A DNA stretch of 47,614 nt from an uncultured Trueperaceae bacterium (GCA_913057685.1 CAJXOA010000015.1:1-47614), one strand, 5' to 3'. Counted from the first letter of the stretch, positions 25,581 through 39,513 are shown. Numbers and translations are program-made. The notes: generated from the letters alone by a model not told the origin.

Positions 25581-27041
25581 ATGGAACGTCACGACGTCGC
25601 CGTCATCGGGGCGGGCGTGGTCGGGGCCGCCCTCGCGCGGACGCTGTCCCTCACCCGCACATCGGTCGTCCTGATCGAGGCGCAGAGCGAAGCGGGCTTC
25701 GGGACCAGCAAGGCGAACAGCGGCATCATCCACGCCGGCCACCACGGCGACCCCGCCACCCTGAAGGGCGCCCTCGAGTGGCCCGGCAACCAGGCGTGGG
25801 ACGCCCTCGCCGCGGAGCTCGGCTTCGCCTTCCGGCGCATCGGGGAGCTCACCGTCGCCTTCGACGACGCCGAACGCGCCCACCTGGACCTCCTCGAGGC
25901 GCGCGGGCGCGCCAAGGGCGTGCCCGGCCTGGAGCGGTGGGACGCCGAACGCGTCCGCCGCGAGGAGCCGGCGTTGTCGCACGACGTCGTCGAGGCGCTC
26001 TACGCCCCCACCGCCGGCGTCGTCAACCCGTACGAGGCCTGCTACACGCTCGTGGAGAACGCGGTGCGCAACGGCGTCGAGGCGCACTTCGACGCGCCCG
26101 TCACGGCGGTCGAGGCGCTCGAGGACGGCGGCGGCTTCGCGCTGCAGGCGGGCGGCCGCCGCATCGAAGCGCGCTACGTCGTGAACGCCGCGGGCTTGTA
26201 CGGCGACGCGCTGAACGCCCTGGCGGGCGCCAGCGGCCCGCGCTTGCGCGCGCGGAAGGGCGAGGAGTACCTGCTCGACAAGCGCCTGCAGGGGTACGTC
26301 GAGCGGCTCGTGTTCCCCGCGCCCAGCGCGACGTCGAAGGGCACGCTGATCATCCCGACGTACGACGGCACCCTCATGGTCGGCCCCACCGCGCACGAGA
26401 CCGACGACAAGGAGGACCTCACGACCACCGCGGAGGGCGCGGCGGAGGTGTTCGAGAAGGTTCGGCGGCTCGCGCCGGGCCTGCAGCCGAGCGACACGAT
26501 CGCGCAGTTCGCCGGCCTCCGCGCCGTCGCGGAGGACGACGACTTCCACGTCGGCGCGACCGACGTGCCGCGGTGGTTGCAGGCGCTCGGCATCCAGTCG
26601 CCCGGCCTGACCGCCGCCCCCGTCCTCGCCGAACGGCTCGTTGCCGCGCTCGCCGAGCAGGGCCTCGCGCTCGAGCCCGATCCGGACGCCGAACCGACCC
26701 TGCCGCCGCCGGTGCGCTTCGCGACCGCGGAACCGGTCGTGCAGGAGGCGCTCGTGGCGCGCGACCCCGCCTACGCGACGATGGTGTGCCGCTGCGAGTG
26801 GGTGACGGAGGGGGAGATCCGCGACGCGATCGCGCGGGGCGCCCGCACCCTGGACGGCATCAAGTTCCGCACGCGCGCCGGAATGGGGCGCTGCCAGGGC
26901 GGCTTCTGTCGCCTGCGGTGCATGGAGCTGCTGGAGCGCGACGCCGGCATCGCCCTCCCCGACGTCCGCAAGCACAACCCCGGCAGTTGGGTGGCGATCG
27001 CCCGCGTCGACGGCACGCCGGGCCGGGAGGTGACCTCGTGA
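25581..27041 (+). CDS. GlpA-like FAD-dependent dehydrogenase with BFD-type [2Fe-2S] domain
   Basis: A 486-residue flavoprotein of the glycerol-3-phosphate dehydrogenase / D-amino-acid oxidase fold. The N-terminal dinucleotide site is DVAVIGAGVVGAALAR. SKANSGIIHAGHHGDP near residue 43 and VNPYEACYTLVENAVRNG near 150 match GlpA-type proteins. The C terminus carries four cysteines, CRC near residue 402 and GRCQGGFC near 435, forming a BFD-like iron-sulfur domain. It heads a three-gene coupled operon with an FAD/NAD oxidoreductase and a DUF1667 protein. The same trio in anaerobes is linked to glycerol-3-phosphate oxidation. The ATG at 25581 has only a poor -10 candidate (CAGGCT) six bases before. 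Confidence 0.88.
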   Translation: MERHDVAVIGAGVVGAALARTLSLTRTSVVLIEAQSEAGFGTSKANSGIIHAGHHGDPATLKGALEWPGNQAWDALAAELGFAFRRIGELTVAFDDAERAHLDLLEARGRAKGVPGLERWDAERVRREEPALSHDVVEALYAPTAGVVNPYEACYTLVENAVRNGVEAHFDAPVTAVEALEDGGGFALQAGGRRIEARYVVNAAGLYGDALNALAGASGPRLRARKGEEYLLDKRLQGYVERLVFPAPSATSKGTLIIPTYDGTLMVGPTAHETDDKEDLTTTAEGAAEVFEKVRRLAPGLQPSDTIAQFAGLRAVAEDDDFHVGATDVPRWLQALGIQSPGLTAAPVLAERLVAALAEQGLALEPDPDAEPTLPPPVRFATAEPVVQEALVARDPAYATMVCRCEWVTEGEIRDAIARGARTLDGIKFRTRAGMGRCQGGFCRLRCMELLERDAGIALPDVRKHNPGSWVAIARVDGTPGREVTS

Positions 27042-28318
27042 TCAGCGACCGACCGCAGGACCTGCGCACGGACTACGACGTGACGGTGGTCGGTGGGGGC
27101 CCCGCCGGGATGGCGGCGGCGTTGGGCGCGCGCGCGGCGGGCGCCGAGCGGGTCCTGCTCCTCGACCGCGACCAGGAGGCGGGCGGCATCCTCAACCAGT
27201 GCATCCACGCCGGCTTCGGCCTGCACTGGTTCGGGGAGGAACTCACCGGGCCCGAGTACGCCCAACGCTTCTTCGAGAACGTCCTCGAGGAGGACCTCGA
27301 CGTCCTCCTCGGTGCGTACGTGCTGGACGCCGCCGCGGGCGACGGCGTGCGGGTCGCCTCGCCCACCGTCGGGCTCGCGACCGTCCCCAGCCGCGCGATC
27401 GTGCTGGCGATGGGCGCCCGCGAACGTACGCGCGCCGCCGTCCGCATCCCCGGGTCGCGGCCCGAGGGCGTCATGACCGCCGGGTTCGCGCAGAAGCTCG
27501 TCAACCAGGAGGGGTACCTCCCCGGCCGCCGCGTCGCGATCCTCGGCTCCGGCGACATCGGCCTGATCATGGCGCGCCGCCTGAAGCTCGAGGGGGTGGA
27601 CGTGACCGGCGTGTACGAACTGCAGCCGCACGCGAACGGCTCCAACCGCAACATCGTGCAGTGCCTCGACGACTTCGACGTGCCGCTGCACCTGGCGACG
27701 ACCATCGCGGAGATCCGCGGGCGGGACCGGGTGGAGGGCATCCGCGTCGCCCCGGTCGGGGAGGACGGCCGCGTCGACGTCGCGGCCGGCGACGACGTCG
27801 CGTGCGACACCGTCCTGACGTCGATCGGCCTCATTCCGGAGAACGAACTGTCCCGCACCCTGCGCTTGCGCATGGACCCCGCCACCGGCGGGCCGGTCGT
27901 CGGCAGCGCCATGGAGACCTCCCGCGACGGGGTGTTCGCGTGCGGCAACGTCGTGCACGTTCACGACCTCGTCGATCACGTCAGTCAGGAGGCGGACCTG
28001 GCGGGCCGTTCGGCGGGGGCGTACGCGACCGGGTCGCTCCTCCCCGAGGACAACGTCCGCCTCGTGCCCGGCGCGAACGTCCGCGCCTGCGTCCCGCACA
28101 CGATCTCCACCGACCGAACGCACGTCGTGCACCTGCGCGTCGCCCGCGCGATGGAGGCGTGCACGTTGCGCTTGGGCGACGTCCACGAACGCCCCCTGCG
28201 CTACGCCGTGCCGGGCGAAATGACGACCGTCAAGGTCCGCCCCCGCGCCCTCGAGGGGTTCGCCGGCGGGACCCTGCGGGTCGACGTCGTCCCGCGCGAG
28301 GAAGGGGTGAAGGCATGA
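27038..28318 (+). CDS. FAD/NAD(P)-dependent oxidoreductase (partner of GlpA-like protein)
   Basis: A 426-residue pyridine-nucleotide-disulfide-type flavoprotein. The FAD site is DVTVVGGGPAGMAAALGA near residue 17. The NAD site is VAILGSGDIGLIMARRL near residue 168. The second FAD site is DGVFACGNVVHVHDLVDHV near residue 300. GGILNQCIHAGFGLHWFGEELTG near 50 is characteristic of this subfamily and includes a cysteine. It probably passes electrons from the GlpA-like subunit to NAD or another acceptor. The GTG at 27038 overlaps the preceding stop (GTGA) and has a strong GGGAGGTGA site upstream. Confidence 0.88.
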   Translation: MISDRPQDLRTDYDVTVVGGGPAGMAAALGARAAGAERVLLLDRDQEAGGILNQCIHAGFGLHWFGEELTGPEYAQRFFENVLEEDLDVLLGAYVLDAAAGDGVRVASPTVGLATVPSRAIVLAMGARERTRAAVRIPGSRPEGVMTAGFAQKLVNQEGYLPGRRVAILGSGDIGLIMARRLKLEGVDVTGVYELQPHANGSNRNIVQCLDDFDVPLHLATTIAEIRGRDRVEGIRVAPVGEDGRVDVAAGDDVACDTVLTSIGLIPENELSRTLRLRMDPATGGPVVGSAMETSRDGVFACGNVVHVHDLVDHVSQEADLAGRSAGAYATGSLLPEDNVRLVPGANVRACVPHTISTDRTHVVHLRVARAMEACTLRLGDVHERPLRYAVPGEMTTVKVRPRALEGFAGGTLRVDVVPREEGVKA

Positions 28319-28737
28319 GCACCGCCGGATCGCCGCCCCCCGACCGCCCCTCCGGCGGCGAGGTCGAGCACCGCACCTACCTGTGCACCGGCTGTCCGCT
28401 CGGCTGCCGGCTCGAGGTCGACGCGGTCGACGGCGACGTCGTCGAGGTCCGCGGGTTCTCCTGCAAGCGCGGCGACGCGTACGCGCGGCAGGAGTACACC
28501 GACCCCCGCCGGCCGCTCGCCACGACCGTTGCGGTGCGCGGCGGGCGTTGGCCGCGCCTGCCCGTCAAGAGCGCCGAGGCGCTCCCGAAGGCGCTCCTGT
28601 CCGACGTCGCGGCGTACCTGCACACCCTCCACCTCGACGCCCCCGTGAAGCTCGGGGACGTCGTGGCGCACGACGTGCTCGGGAGCGGCATCGACGTCGT
28701 CGCGACCCGCGACCTGCCGGCCGACCTGGACGCCTGA
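28315..28737 (+). CDS. DUF1667-family cysteine-motif protein
   Basis: A 140-residue small protein with an N-terminal metal-binding motif CTGCPLGCRLEV (about residues 23-34) and a fourth cysteine in GFSCKRGD near residue 51. This four-cysteine arrangement probably holds an iron-sulfur cluster. The C-terminal half (RPLATTVAVRGG, RLPVKSAEALPKALL) is typical of DUF1667. It is the third subunit of the GlpA-like operon and probably an electron-transfer part of the same complex. The ATG overlaps the oxidoreductase stop (ATGA). Confidence 0.87.
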   Translation: MSTAGSPPPDRPSGGEVEHRTYLCTGCPLGCRLEVDAVDGDVVEVRGFSCKRGDAYARQEYTDPRRPLATTVAVRGGRWPRLPVKSAEALPKALLSDVAAYLHTLHLDAPVKLGDVVAHDVLGSGIDVVATRDLPADLDA

Positions 28738-28778
28738 CCTCCGTACCGCCCGCCGCCCCGCCGGCGCGGCGGCCTTGG

Positions 28779-28784
28779 TACCGT
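28779..28784 (+). promoter_or_regulatory. -10 box of bshC
   Basis: TACCGT ends six bases before the bshC GTG; no Shine-Dalgarno lies between. Confidence 0.5.
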
Positions 28785-28790
28785 TCGCCG

Positions 28791-30392
28791 GTGCCGAGCC
28801 TTCCGACCGGCGGCGACCCCGCCGCCCCCACGCCCTCGTTCCTCGACGCGTACCTGCGCGGCGACCTGAACGCCTTCTTCGACGTCGCGCCCGGCGACGT
28901 GGACGCCGGCCTCGCGCGGCCGTACCCGGGCGACCGCGAGGCGCTCGCCGACGCGCTCGACGCGCAAGCGGTCGCGCGCGGCGACCACGAGGCGCAACGC
29001 CGCAACGTGCGGCGGTTGCGCCACGCGAACGCGTCGGTCGTCGTCACCGGGCAGCAGCCCGGCGTGCTGTTGGGGCCGATGTACGCCCTCGTGAAGGCGT
29101 TCTCCGCGCTGGCGCTCGCCGCCCGCCTCGATCGCGACGACCGCCCGGTCGTCCCGGTGTTCTGGGTGGCGTCGCAGGATCACGACGTCGGCGAGATCGA
29201 CCACGCGACCCTCCTGGGGCCGGACGGCGTGCGCCGCGAGGTGGCGCTCGACCTGCCCGACGCGCGGCCGTCGGGCCGCATCGCGTGGCGCGACGACTGG
29301 ACCGCCTGCCTCCGGGACGCCGTCGCGGACCTGTACGGCGCGACCGGTCCGGCGCAGGAGGTGCAGGCGTTGATCGACGACGTCGCGGGGCCCGGCGGGA
29401 CGGTCGCCGACGTCTTCGCGCGGACGTTGTCGCGGCTCCTCGGTGCGGACGGCCTGGTGGTGCTCGACCCGATGAAGCCGGAGCTCGCGCGGACGTTCGC
29501 GCCGTGGTTGCGGCGCGAGCTCGAGGCGCCCCACGTCGGGCCGGCCGCGATCAACGAGGCGGGGGAGGCGTTGCGCGCCGCCGGCTGGACGCCGCAGCTC
29601 GGGCGGGCGGCCGACGCGACGAACCTGTTCGCGCAGCACGGCGACGGCCCCCGGCGGTTGCTGCGCGTGGCGGGCGACGGGTTCCATCTCGATGGGGACG
29701 TCGAGGCGCGCCATACCGCCGCCGAGCTCGCCGCCTGGCTGGAGGACGACCCGGCCGCCCTGACGCCCGCGGCCGGCCTCCGACCGACCCTGCAGGATGC
29801 GATCCTCCCGACCGCCGCGGTCGTCGTCGGGCCGGGGGAACTGAAGTACTTCGCGCAGGTGCGGGGGGTATACGCCCACCACGGCGTCGCGATGCCGACC
29901 CTCCACCCCCGCACCCGCGCGACGCTCCTCGAGCCGCCCGCCGCGCGCATCCTGGCCCGCTACGGCCTCGACGCCGCCGCCGTGCAGGCCGACCCCGACG
30001 GCGTCGAGCGCGAGGCGCTCCTGCGCCTCCACGGCGCGGCGGACGCGTTCGAGACCGCCGCTGCGCGGCTCGAGACCGACGTCGCCGACCTCCTGGAGGC
30101 GGTCCGCGGCGTCGACCCGACCCTCGAGGGGCCGGTGCAGCGGAGCGAAGCGTCGGTGGTGACGACGGTGCGGCGCCTGCGAACCAAGACCGGGGCGGCG
30201 TTGGCGCGCCGCGACCGCGTGACGCACCAGCAGTTCGCGCGACTACGGGCGATGCTGCTGCCGGGCGGCGCGCCGCAGGAGCGGGTCGTGTCGCCCTTCG
30301 CGTACTTCGCGAAGTTCGGGGTGGCGCCGGTCCTGCAGCGCTTGCGGACCCTCCCGGAGTCCGGCGCGCACGAGCTTTCGGTCGACCCCTGA
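28791..30392 (+). CDS. bshC: Putative cysteine ligase BshC (bacillithiol biosynthesis)
   Basis: A 533-residue protein thought to join cysteine to glucosaminyl-malate in the last step of making bacillithiol, a low-molecular-weight thiol. Strong family stretches: VVTGQQPGVLLGPMYALVKA near residue 84, VVPVFWVASQDHDVGEIDH near 120, and near the end QQFARLRAMLLPGGAPQERV. The C-terminal third includes a probable coiled-coil (AADAFETAAARLETDVADLL). The GTG start follows TACCGT by six bases; upstream in-frame sequence belongs to DUF1667 out of frame. Genes for BshA and BshB are not in this window. It converges on guaB. Confidence 0.9.
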   Translation: MPSLPTGGDPAAPTPSFLDAYLRGDLNAFFDVAPGDVDAGLARPYPGDREALADALDAQAVARGDHEAQRRNVRRLRHANASVVVTGQQPGVLLGPMYALVKAFSALALAARLDRDDRPVVPVFWVASQDHDVGEIDHATLLGPDGVRREVALDLPDARPSGRIAWRDDWTACLRDAVADLYGATGPAQEVQALIDDVAGPGGTVADVFARTLSRLLGADGLVVLDPMKPELARTFAPWLRRELEAPHVGPAAINEAGEALRAAGWTPQLGRAADATNLFAQHGDGPRRLLRVAGDGFHLDGDVEARHTAAELAAWLEDDPAALTPAAGLRPTLQDAILPTAAVVVGPGELKYFAQVRGVYAHHGVAMPTLHPRTRATLLEPPAARILARYGLDAAAVQADPDGVEREALLRLHGAADAFETAAARLETDVADLLEAVRGVDPTLEGPVQRSEASVVTTVRRLRTKTGAALARRDRVTHQQFARLRAMLLPGGAPQERVVSPFAYFAKFGVAPVLQRLRTLPESGAHELSVDP

Positions 30393-30396
30393 CGGC

Positions 30397-30417
30397 GCGC
30401 GGCGGCGCCCGCCGCGC
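30397..30417. terminator. Hairpin between convergent bshC and guaB
   Basis: A 9-bp stem (30397-30405 with 30409-30417) with a 3-nt loop, four bases after the bshC stop. It is followed by further imperfect copies of CCGCGCACCGGC. No T-tract; possibly bidirectional. Confidence 0.5.
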
Positions 30418-30466
30418 ACCGGCACCTGCCGCGCACCGGCGCCCGGCGCGCACCGTCAGGCGCCGC

Positions 30467-31957
30467 TCAGCGGCGGGTGTAGTTCGGCGCGTCCTTCGTG
30501 ACGGTCACGTCGTGCGGGTGGCCCTCGACGAGGCTGGCCTGCGTGATCGTCACGAAGCGCGCGTCGCGCTGCAGGGCGGGCACGTCCGCCGCCCCGACGT
30601 ACCCCATGGCGCTGCGCAGGCCGCCCACTACCTGGTGGACGACGTCCCCGACCGGCCCCTTGTACGCCACCATCCCCTCGATGCCCTCCGGCACGAGCTT
30701 GTCGGCGCGGCGGTCCTCCTGGAAGTAGCGGTCGGCGCTGCCGCCCTCCATCGCACCGAGGCTGCCCATCCCGCGGTACGCCTTGTAGCGGCGGCCGTCG
30801 CGGAGGATCTCCTCGCCGGGCGCCTCGTACGTGCCCGCCAGCATCGACCCCACCATGACCGCGTCGCCGCCCGCCGCGAGGGCCTTCGGGACGTCCCCGG
30901 TCTGCTTGATGCCGCCGTCGGCGATCAACGGCACGTCGGCGTCGCGCGTGACGCGCGCGACCTCGAGGATGGCGCTGAGTTGCGGCATGCCGACGCCGGT
31001 CACGACCCGCGTCGTGCAGATCGAGCCCGGCCCGACCCCGACCTTCACGCCGTCCGCGCCGGCGTCGACGAGGTCGCGGGCGGCGGCGGCGGTCGCGACG
31101 TTGCCGGCGACGACGTCCAGATCGAACGTCGCTTTGAGCGTCGCGAGCGCCTCGCGTACGCCGCGCGCGTGCCCGTGGGCGCTGTCGAGCACCAGCGCGT
31201 CGACGCCCGCCTCGACCAACGCCGCGGCGCGCGCCTCCAGGTCGTCGCCGGCCCCGACCGCGGCGGCGACCCGGAGGCGCCCGAGGTCGTCCTTGTTGGC
31301 GTCGGGGTACTCCGTCGCCTTCGTGATGTCCTTGATCGTGATGAGGCCGCTGAGTTTGCCGGCGTCGTCGACGACCAACAACTTCTCGATCTTGTGGTCG
31401 CGGAGGATCGTGCGGGCGTCCTCGAGGGTCGTGCCGACCGGCACCGTGACCAGGGCGTCCTTCGTCATGAGTTCCTCGACGCCGCGCGTCGGGTCGTCCT
31501 CGAAACGCAAATCGCGGTTGGTGAGGATGCCGACCAGGACGTCGTCCCCTTCGATGATCGGGACGCCGCTGATGCGGTACTCCGCCATGAGGCGTTCGGC
31601 GTCGCCGACCGTCGCGTGGCGGGGGAGGGTGATCGGGTCGGTGATCATGCCCGACTCGCTGCGTTTGACCTTGCGGACCATCGCCGCCTGCGCCTCGACC
31701 CCCATGCGCTTGTGCAGCACGCCGATCCCCCCCAGGCGCGCCATGGCGATCGCCATGCGCGTCTCGGTGACGGTGTCCATCGCCGCGGACGCGACGGGGG
31801 TGGGGAGCGGCACGCGCCGCGAGAAGCGGCCCGCGACGGCGACGTCGCGGGGCAGCACCTCGCTCGCGCCGGGGATCAACAGGACGTCGTCGAAGGTGAA
31901 TGCGGTCGCCACGAGCTTGTCCTCGTGGGCGACGGGACGGGCGTGCGGGTCGCTCAT
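30467..31957 (-). CDS. guaB: IMP dehydrogenase
   Basis: A 496-residue NAD-dependent enzyme that turns IMP into XMP, the committed step to guanine nucleotides. The TIM barrel starts with [20 protein letters not shown]. Two CBS domains are inserted (about residues 105-215; [20 protein letters not shown] and [20 protein letters not shown]). The catalytic cysteine is in [17 protein letters not shown] near residue 317. [11 protein letters not shown] and the flap ending [16 protein letters not shown] are intact. The ATG at 31957 has a GGAGG site, so the transcript has a normal leader of about 30 nt. The product pairs metabolically with hpt in this window. Confidence 0.97.
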   Translation of the reverse strand: MSDPHARPVAHEDKLVATAFTFDDVLLIPGASEVLPRDVAVAGRFSRRVPLPTPVASAAMDTVTETRMAIAMARLGGIGVLHKRMGVEAQAAMVRKVKRSESGMITDPITLPRHATVGDAERLMAEYRISGVPIIEGDDVLVGILTNRDLRFEDDPTRGVEELMTKDALVTVPVGTTLEDARTILRDHKIEKLLVVDDAGKLSGLITIKDITKATEYPDANKDDLGRLRVAAAVGAGDDLEARAAALVEAGVDALVLDSAHGHARGVREALATLKATFDLDVVAGNVATAAAARDLVDAGADGVKVGVGPGSICTTRVVTGVGMPQLSAILEVARVTRDADVPLIADGGIKQTGDVPKALAAGGDAVMVGSMLAGTYEAPGEEILRDGRRYKAYRGMGSLGAMEGGSADRYFQEDRRADKLVPEGIEGMVAYKGPVGDVVHQVVGGLRSAMGYVGAADVPALQRDARFVTITQASLVEGHPHDVTVTKDAPNYTRR

Positions 31958-31982
31958 GCTGGCCTCCGGGGCGCGGTCGCGC

Positions 31983-32016
31983 CGACGGGGGCAGGATACC
32001 GCCCGCGCCCCCGTCG
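31983..32016 (-). promoter_or_regulatory. guaB -10 region inside a 10-bp inverted repeat
   Basis: CGACGGGGGC (31983-31992) and GCCCCCGTCG (32007-32016) are perfect inverted repeats around TATCCT, the probable guaB -10 (31998-31993, minus strand). The spacer is 14 bp. It could be an operator or a hairpin at the transcript 5' end; no clear -35 is seen. Confidence 0.5.
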
Positions 32017-32033
32017 GGGCGGACGTCGGCGCG

Positions 32034-32440
32034 TCAGTCGAGCGGTGCGACGTGCGCCGCGAGCGCGTCGAGCCAGGGGCGTGGGACGCGCACCGCGCGG
32101 CCCGTGCGGTCGGTGGGGACGTGCGCGGTGGTGGCGGTCGCGACCGTCGCGCCCGCCCCGTCGCCGCTCGCGAGGTCGATGCGGTAGGCGAACGTCGCGT
32201 GTCGGCTGCGGAGCGACGTGAGGGCGGTCCGGACGACCAGTTCGTCGTCGAAGCGGGCGGCCCGCCGGTAGCGGACGTCGAGGTGCGCGACCGCCATCGA
32301 GACGCCGTCCCCCTCGAGGTCGCGGTAGCGAAGGCCGCGTTCGCGCATCCACTCGACCCGCGCCGCCTCGAGCCACGTGGGGTAGGCGCCGTGGTGGGCG
32401 ACCCCCATCGCGTCGGTTTCCGCGAAGCGCACGCGCAGGA

Positions 32441-32444
<4 letters not shown>
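32034..32444 (-). CDS. YbgC/4HBT-type acyl-CoA thioesterase
   Basis: A 136-residue hot-dog-fold thioesterase. The active-site helix reads [26 protein letters not shown] in pieces from residue 7; the Asp and the HH/Y positions are those of the 4-hydroxybenzoyl-CoA and YbgC families. [20 protein letters not shown] is the usual second strand. The GTG at 32444 overlaps the mutY stop (GTGA). TACCCT (32456-32451) ends six bases before it, so it could be read both as the second gene of mutY and from its own start point. The substrate is unknown. Confidence 0.87.
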
Positions 32445-36832
<4,388 letters not shown>

Positions 36833-36836
<4 letters not shown>

Positions 36837-38086
36837 GCGAACCGCCCGAACCCGTTCCCGCGCCCGACGCCGCCCCCACCGCCCTGCCCGACCCGGCCGG
36901 CGCGAGCGTCGCGGACCTCCTCGCGCGCGACGCCGCCCACCACTCCGGCCTGTGGGCGCCCCGGCACGCCTTCGTGCGGGGGGAGGGCGTCACGCTCATC
37001 GACGCCGACGGCCGGCGGTACCTGGACCTGATGGCCGGCATCGCCGTCGCCTCGCTCGGGCACGCCCACCCCCGCCTCGCCGCCGCCGTCGCGCAGCAGG
37101 CGCAGCGCCTGATCACCGCGCCGCAGAACCAAGCGAACGACGTGCGGACCGCCATGCTGGAGCGGTTGTTCGAGCTCGCGCCCGCCCCCCTCGAGCGGGC
37201 GTTCCTCAGCAACTCCGGGTCGGAGGCGAACGAGGCGGCCCTCAAGTGGGCGCGGGCGGCGACCGGCCGCTCGACGTTCGTCGCCACCCGCCGCGGGTTC
37301 TCCGGACGCACCCTCGGCGTCCTCCCCCTCACGTGGAACGCGGCGTACCGCGAGCCGTTCGAACCGCTCGGGTACGCCGGACGGTTCGTGCGCTACGGCG
37401 ACGTCGGCGAGCTCGACGCGGCGATGGACGACGACGTCGCCGCCATCGTCGTCGAGCCGGTCCAGGGGGAGGGCGGCATCCACCCCGCCGACCCCGCCTT
37501 CCTGCAGGCGGCGCGCCGCGCCGCCGACGCCCACGGGGCGTTGCTGATCTTCGACGAGGTGCAGGCCGGCGCCGGGCGGACCGGGACCTTCCTCGCGCAC
37601 GAGGCGGCCGGCGTCCCCGCCGACGTCGCGACGATGGCGAAGGGGCTCGGGGGCGGCGTCCCGATCGGCGCGACGTTGATGAGCGCCGACGTCGCCGCCG
37701 CCATGCCCGCCGGCGGGCACGGCACGACGTTCGGTGGTAACCCCCTCGCCGCCGCCGCCGCCCTCGTCGTCCTCGAGGAGTTGGCGGGCGGCCTGATGGA
37801 CCACGTGCGCGAGGTCGGGGCGCACCTCCGCGCCCGCCTCGATGCGCTCGCCGCCGACGAGCCCCGCATCCGCGAGGTGCGCGGCGTCGGCCTCATGCTC
37901 GGGATCGAGTTCAAGGAGAAGGTCGCGCCCCTCCTCGCCGCCCTCGAGGGGCGCGGGGTGCTGGCGATCAACGCCGGCGCGACCGTCGTGCGGATGGTGC
38001 CGCCGTTGATCCTCACGCGCGACGACGCCGACCGCGCCGTCGACGCCCTCGCCGGCGCGCTGGCCGACACCGCCCCCGACGCCTGA
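36833..38086 (+). CDS. lysJ: LysW-aminoadipate semialdehyde aminotransferase LysJ
   Basis: Class III PLP aminotransferase (417 residues) that converts the LysW-bound semialdehyde to LysW-lysine using glutamate. GVTLIDADGRRYLDLMAGIAV near residue 47, LSNSGSEANEAALKWARAATG near 125, IFDEVQAGAGRTGTF near 241, and the PLP lysine in TMAKGLGGGVPIGA near 268 are all present. A Pro/Ala-rich N-terminal extension of about 30 residues precedes the fold. The ATG at 36833 has the strongest ribosome site of the operon (AAGGAGGC), which may raise LysJ above its neighbours. Confidence 0.95.
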
Positions 38087-38090
38087 CGCC

Positions 38091-39242
38091 GTGACGGTCG
38101 CGGACGCCCACGCCTGGTTGCGGCTCGCCGTCGAGACCCCCAGTCCCTCCGGCGGCGAGGCGGACGTCGTCGCCCGCCTCGCCGGCGCCCTCCCCGTCCG
38201 CCAAGGCGGTGACGCCTTCGACGACGTGCACGTCGACGCGGCCGGCAACCTGCACGCCGTCCGTGGGCACGGAAGCGTCGAGGTGCTCGCCCTCGGTCAC
38301 CTCGACACCGTGCCCGGCGACGTGCCGGTCGAGGTCCGCGACGGCGCCCTGTACGGCCGGGGCGCCGTCGACGCGAAGGGCCCCCTGTGCGCCGCGCTCG
38401 CGGCGGCCGCCGCCCTCCCGCCCGACGTCCGCGACGCGGTGACGGTGCGCGTCGTCGGTGCGGTCGGGGAGGAGGCGCCCGGCAGCGTCGGGGCGCGCCA
38501 CCTGCTGGCGACGCACAGCGCCCCCGACCGCCTGATCGTTCTGGAGCCGTCCGGGTGGGACGCCGTCACCCTCGGCTACAAGGGGCGGGCGGCGGCTCGC
38601 GTCCGGGTCGTGCGGTCTGCGGCGCACGGTGCGGGCCCCGCACCGTCCGCCGCCGACACCCTGGTCGCCTGGCTCGCGTCGCTGCACGCGGACCGCGACG
38701 CCATCACCGCGGCGGAGGCGCCGGCGGGGGCGTTCGACGCGCTGCAGGCGAGCGTCACGGCGCTCGAGCACGCGAGCGACGGCCTCGAGGTGCGCGCCGA
38801 GGCGACCGTGGCGTTCCGCCTCCCGCCGTCGTGGCCCCCCGACCGCCTCGCGGCGTGGCTCGACGCACGCCCCCGTCCCGACGGCCTGCACGTCGAGATC
38901 GCCCCCGAACGCCTCGCGGCGGTCCGCGCCCCCCGGGACGGCGAGCTGCAGCGGGCGCTACGGACCGCGATCCGCGCGGAGGGCGGCCGGCCGCGAACGG
39001 TCGTCAAGACCGGAACGAGCGACTGGAACGTCGTCGCCGACGCCTGGCCGGTCGCGACGGTCGCCTACGGGCCGGGCGACGCGTCGCTGGACCACACGCC
39101 GAACGAACACCTCGATCTCGCCGCGTTCGACGCCGCGACGCGCGTCCTCACGCGCGCCTTCGCGCACCTGGCCGGCGTCCGGGATGCCGCCGTGCACGAA
39201 GCGGCGCGGACCCCGAAGGGTCCGCGCCACGAACGATCCTGA
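38091..39242 (+). CDS. lysK: LysW-lysine hydrolase LysK (M20 family)
   Basis: M20-family zinc hydrolase (383 residues) that releases lysine from LysW, closing the cycle. Metal and catalytic motifs: VLALGHLDTVPGD near residue 64, GRGAVDAKGPLCAALAAA near 88, GAVGEEAPGSVGARHLL near 122, and TPNEHLDLAAFDAATRVL near 345 with the last histidine ligand. The GTG at 38091 lies four bases after the lysJ stop, the only non-overlapping junction in the operon. A strong hairpin lies inside the 3' end of the gene. Confidence 0.93.
   Translation: MTVADAHAWLRLAVETPSPSGGEADVVARLAGALPVRQGGDAFDDVHVDAAGNLHAVRGHGSVEVLALGHLDTVPGDVPVEVRDGALYGRGAVDAKGPLCAALAAAAALPPDVRDAVTVRVVGAVGEEAPGSVGARHLLATHSAPDRLIVLEPSGWDAVTLGYKGRAAARVRVVRSAAHGAGPAPSAADTLVAWLASLHADRDAITAAEAPAGAFDALQASVTALEHASDGLEVRAEATVAFRLPPSWPPDRLAAWLDARPRPDGLHVEIAPERLAAVRAPRDGELQRALRTAIRAEGGRPRTVVKTGTSDWNVVADAWPVATVAYGPGDASLDHTPNEHLDLAAFDAATRVLTRAFAHLAGVRDAAVHEAARTPKGPRHERS
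39203..39228 (+). terminator. Hairpin in the 3' end of lysK
   Basis: A perfect 11-bp stem (39203-39213 with 39218-39228) closed by the tetraloop CGAA, ending 14 bases before the lysK stop. There is no T-tract; it may protect the operon's 3' end or help end transcription toward fdxA. Confidence 0.55.
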
Positions 39243-39257
39243 GGCGTCGCGCGTCGT

Positions 39258-39494
39258 TCAGACGCCGGCCAGGTCGTAGTTCTTCTGGATGTACGACGTC
39301 CACTCGGCGGGGACGTCCTCCTCGGTGTAGATCGCGTCGACCGGGCACGCCGGGATGCAGGCGCCGCAGTCGATGCACTCCTCGGGGTGGATGTAGAACT
39401 GGTCGTCGGCCTCGTAGATGCACTCGACGGGGCACACGTCGACGCAGGCTTGGTCCTTGGTGCCGATGCACGGCTCCGTGATGATGTGGGGCAT
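39258..39494 (-). CDS. fdxA: 7Fe ferredoxin ([3Fe-4S][4Fe-4S])
   Basis: A 78-residue soluble electron carrier. The first half has C-x7-C-x3-C then PVEC (CIGTKDQACVDVCPVEC), the 3Fe-4S/4Fe-4S pattern. The second half has CIDCGACIPACP, the classical C-x2-C-x2-C-x3-CP. The C-terminal tail (EDVPAEWTSYIQKNYDL) is that of the FdxA/Azotobacter-type family. The ATG at 39494 has a strong GAGGAGGTG ribosome site. The redox partner is not indicated by the neighbours. Confidence 0.95.
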   Translation of the reverse strand: MPHIITEPCIGTKDQACVDVCPVECIYEADDQFYIHPEECIDCGACIPACPVDAIYTEEDVPAEWTSYIQKNYDLAGV

Positions 39495-39513
39495 GGCCAC
39501 CTCCTCGTGGCCG

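Noticed and set aside
25472-28318. A single 948-residue frame spanning the GlpA-like and oxidoreductase genes
   Set aside because: Only the part from 27038 has protein-like sequence; the earlier part is the GlpA-like gene read out of frame. High GC removes stop codons.
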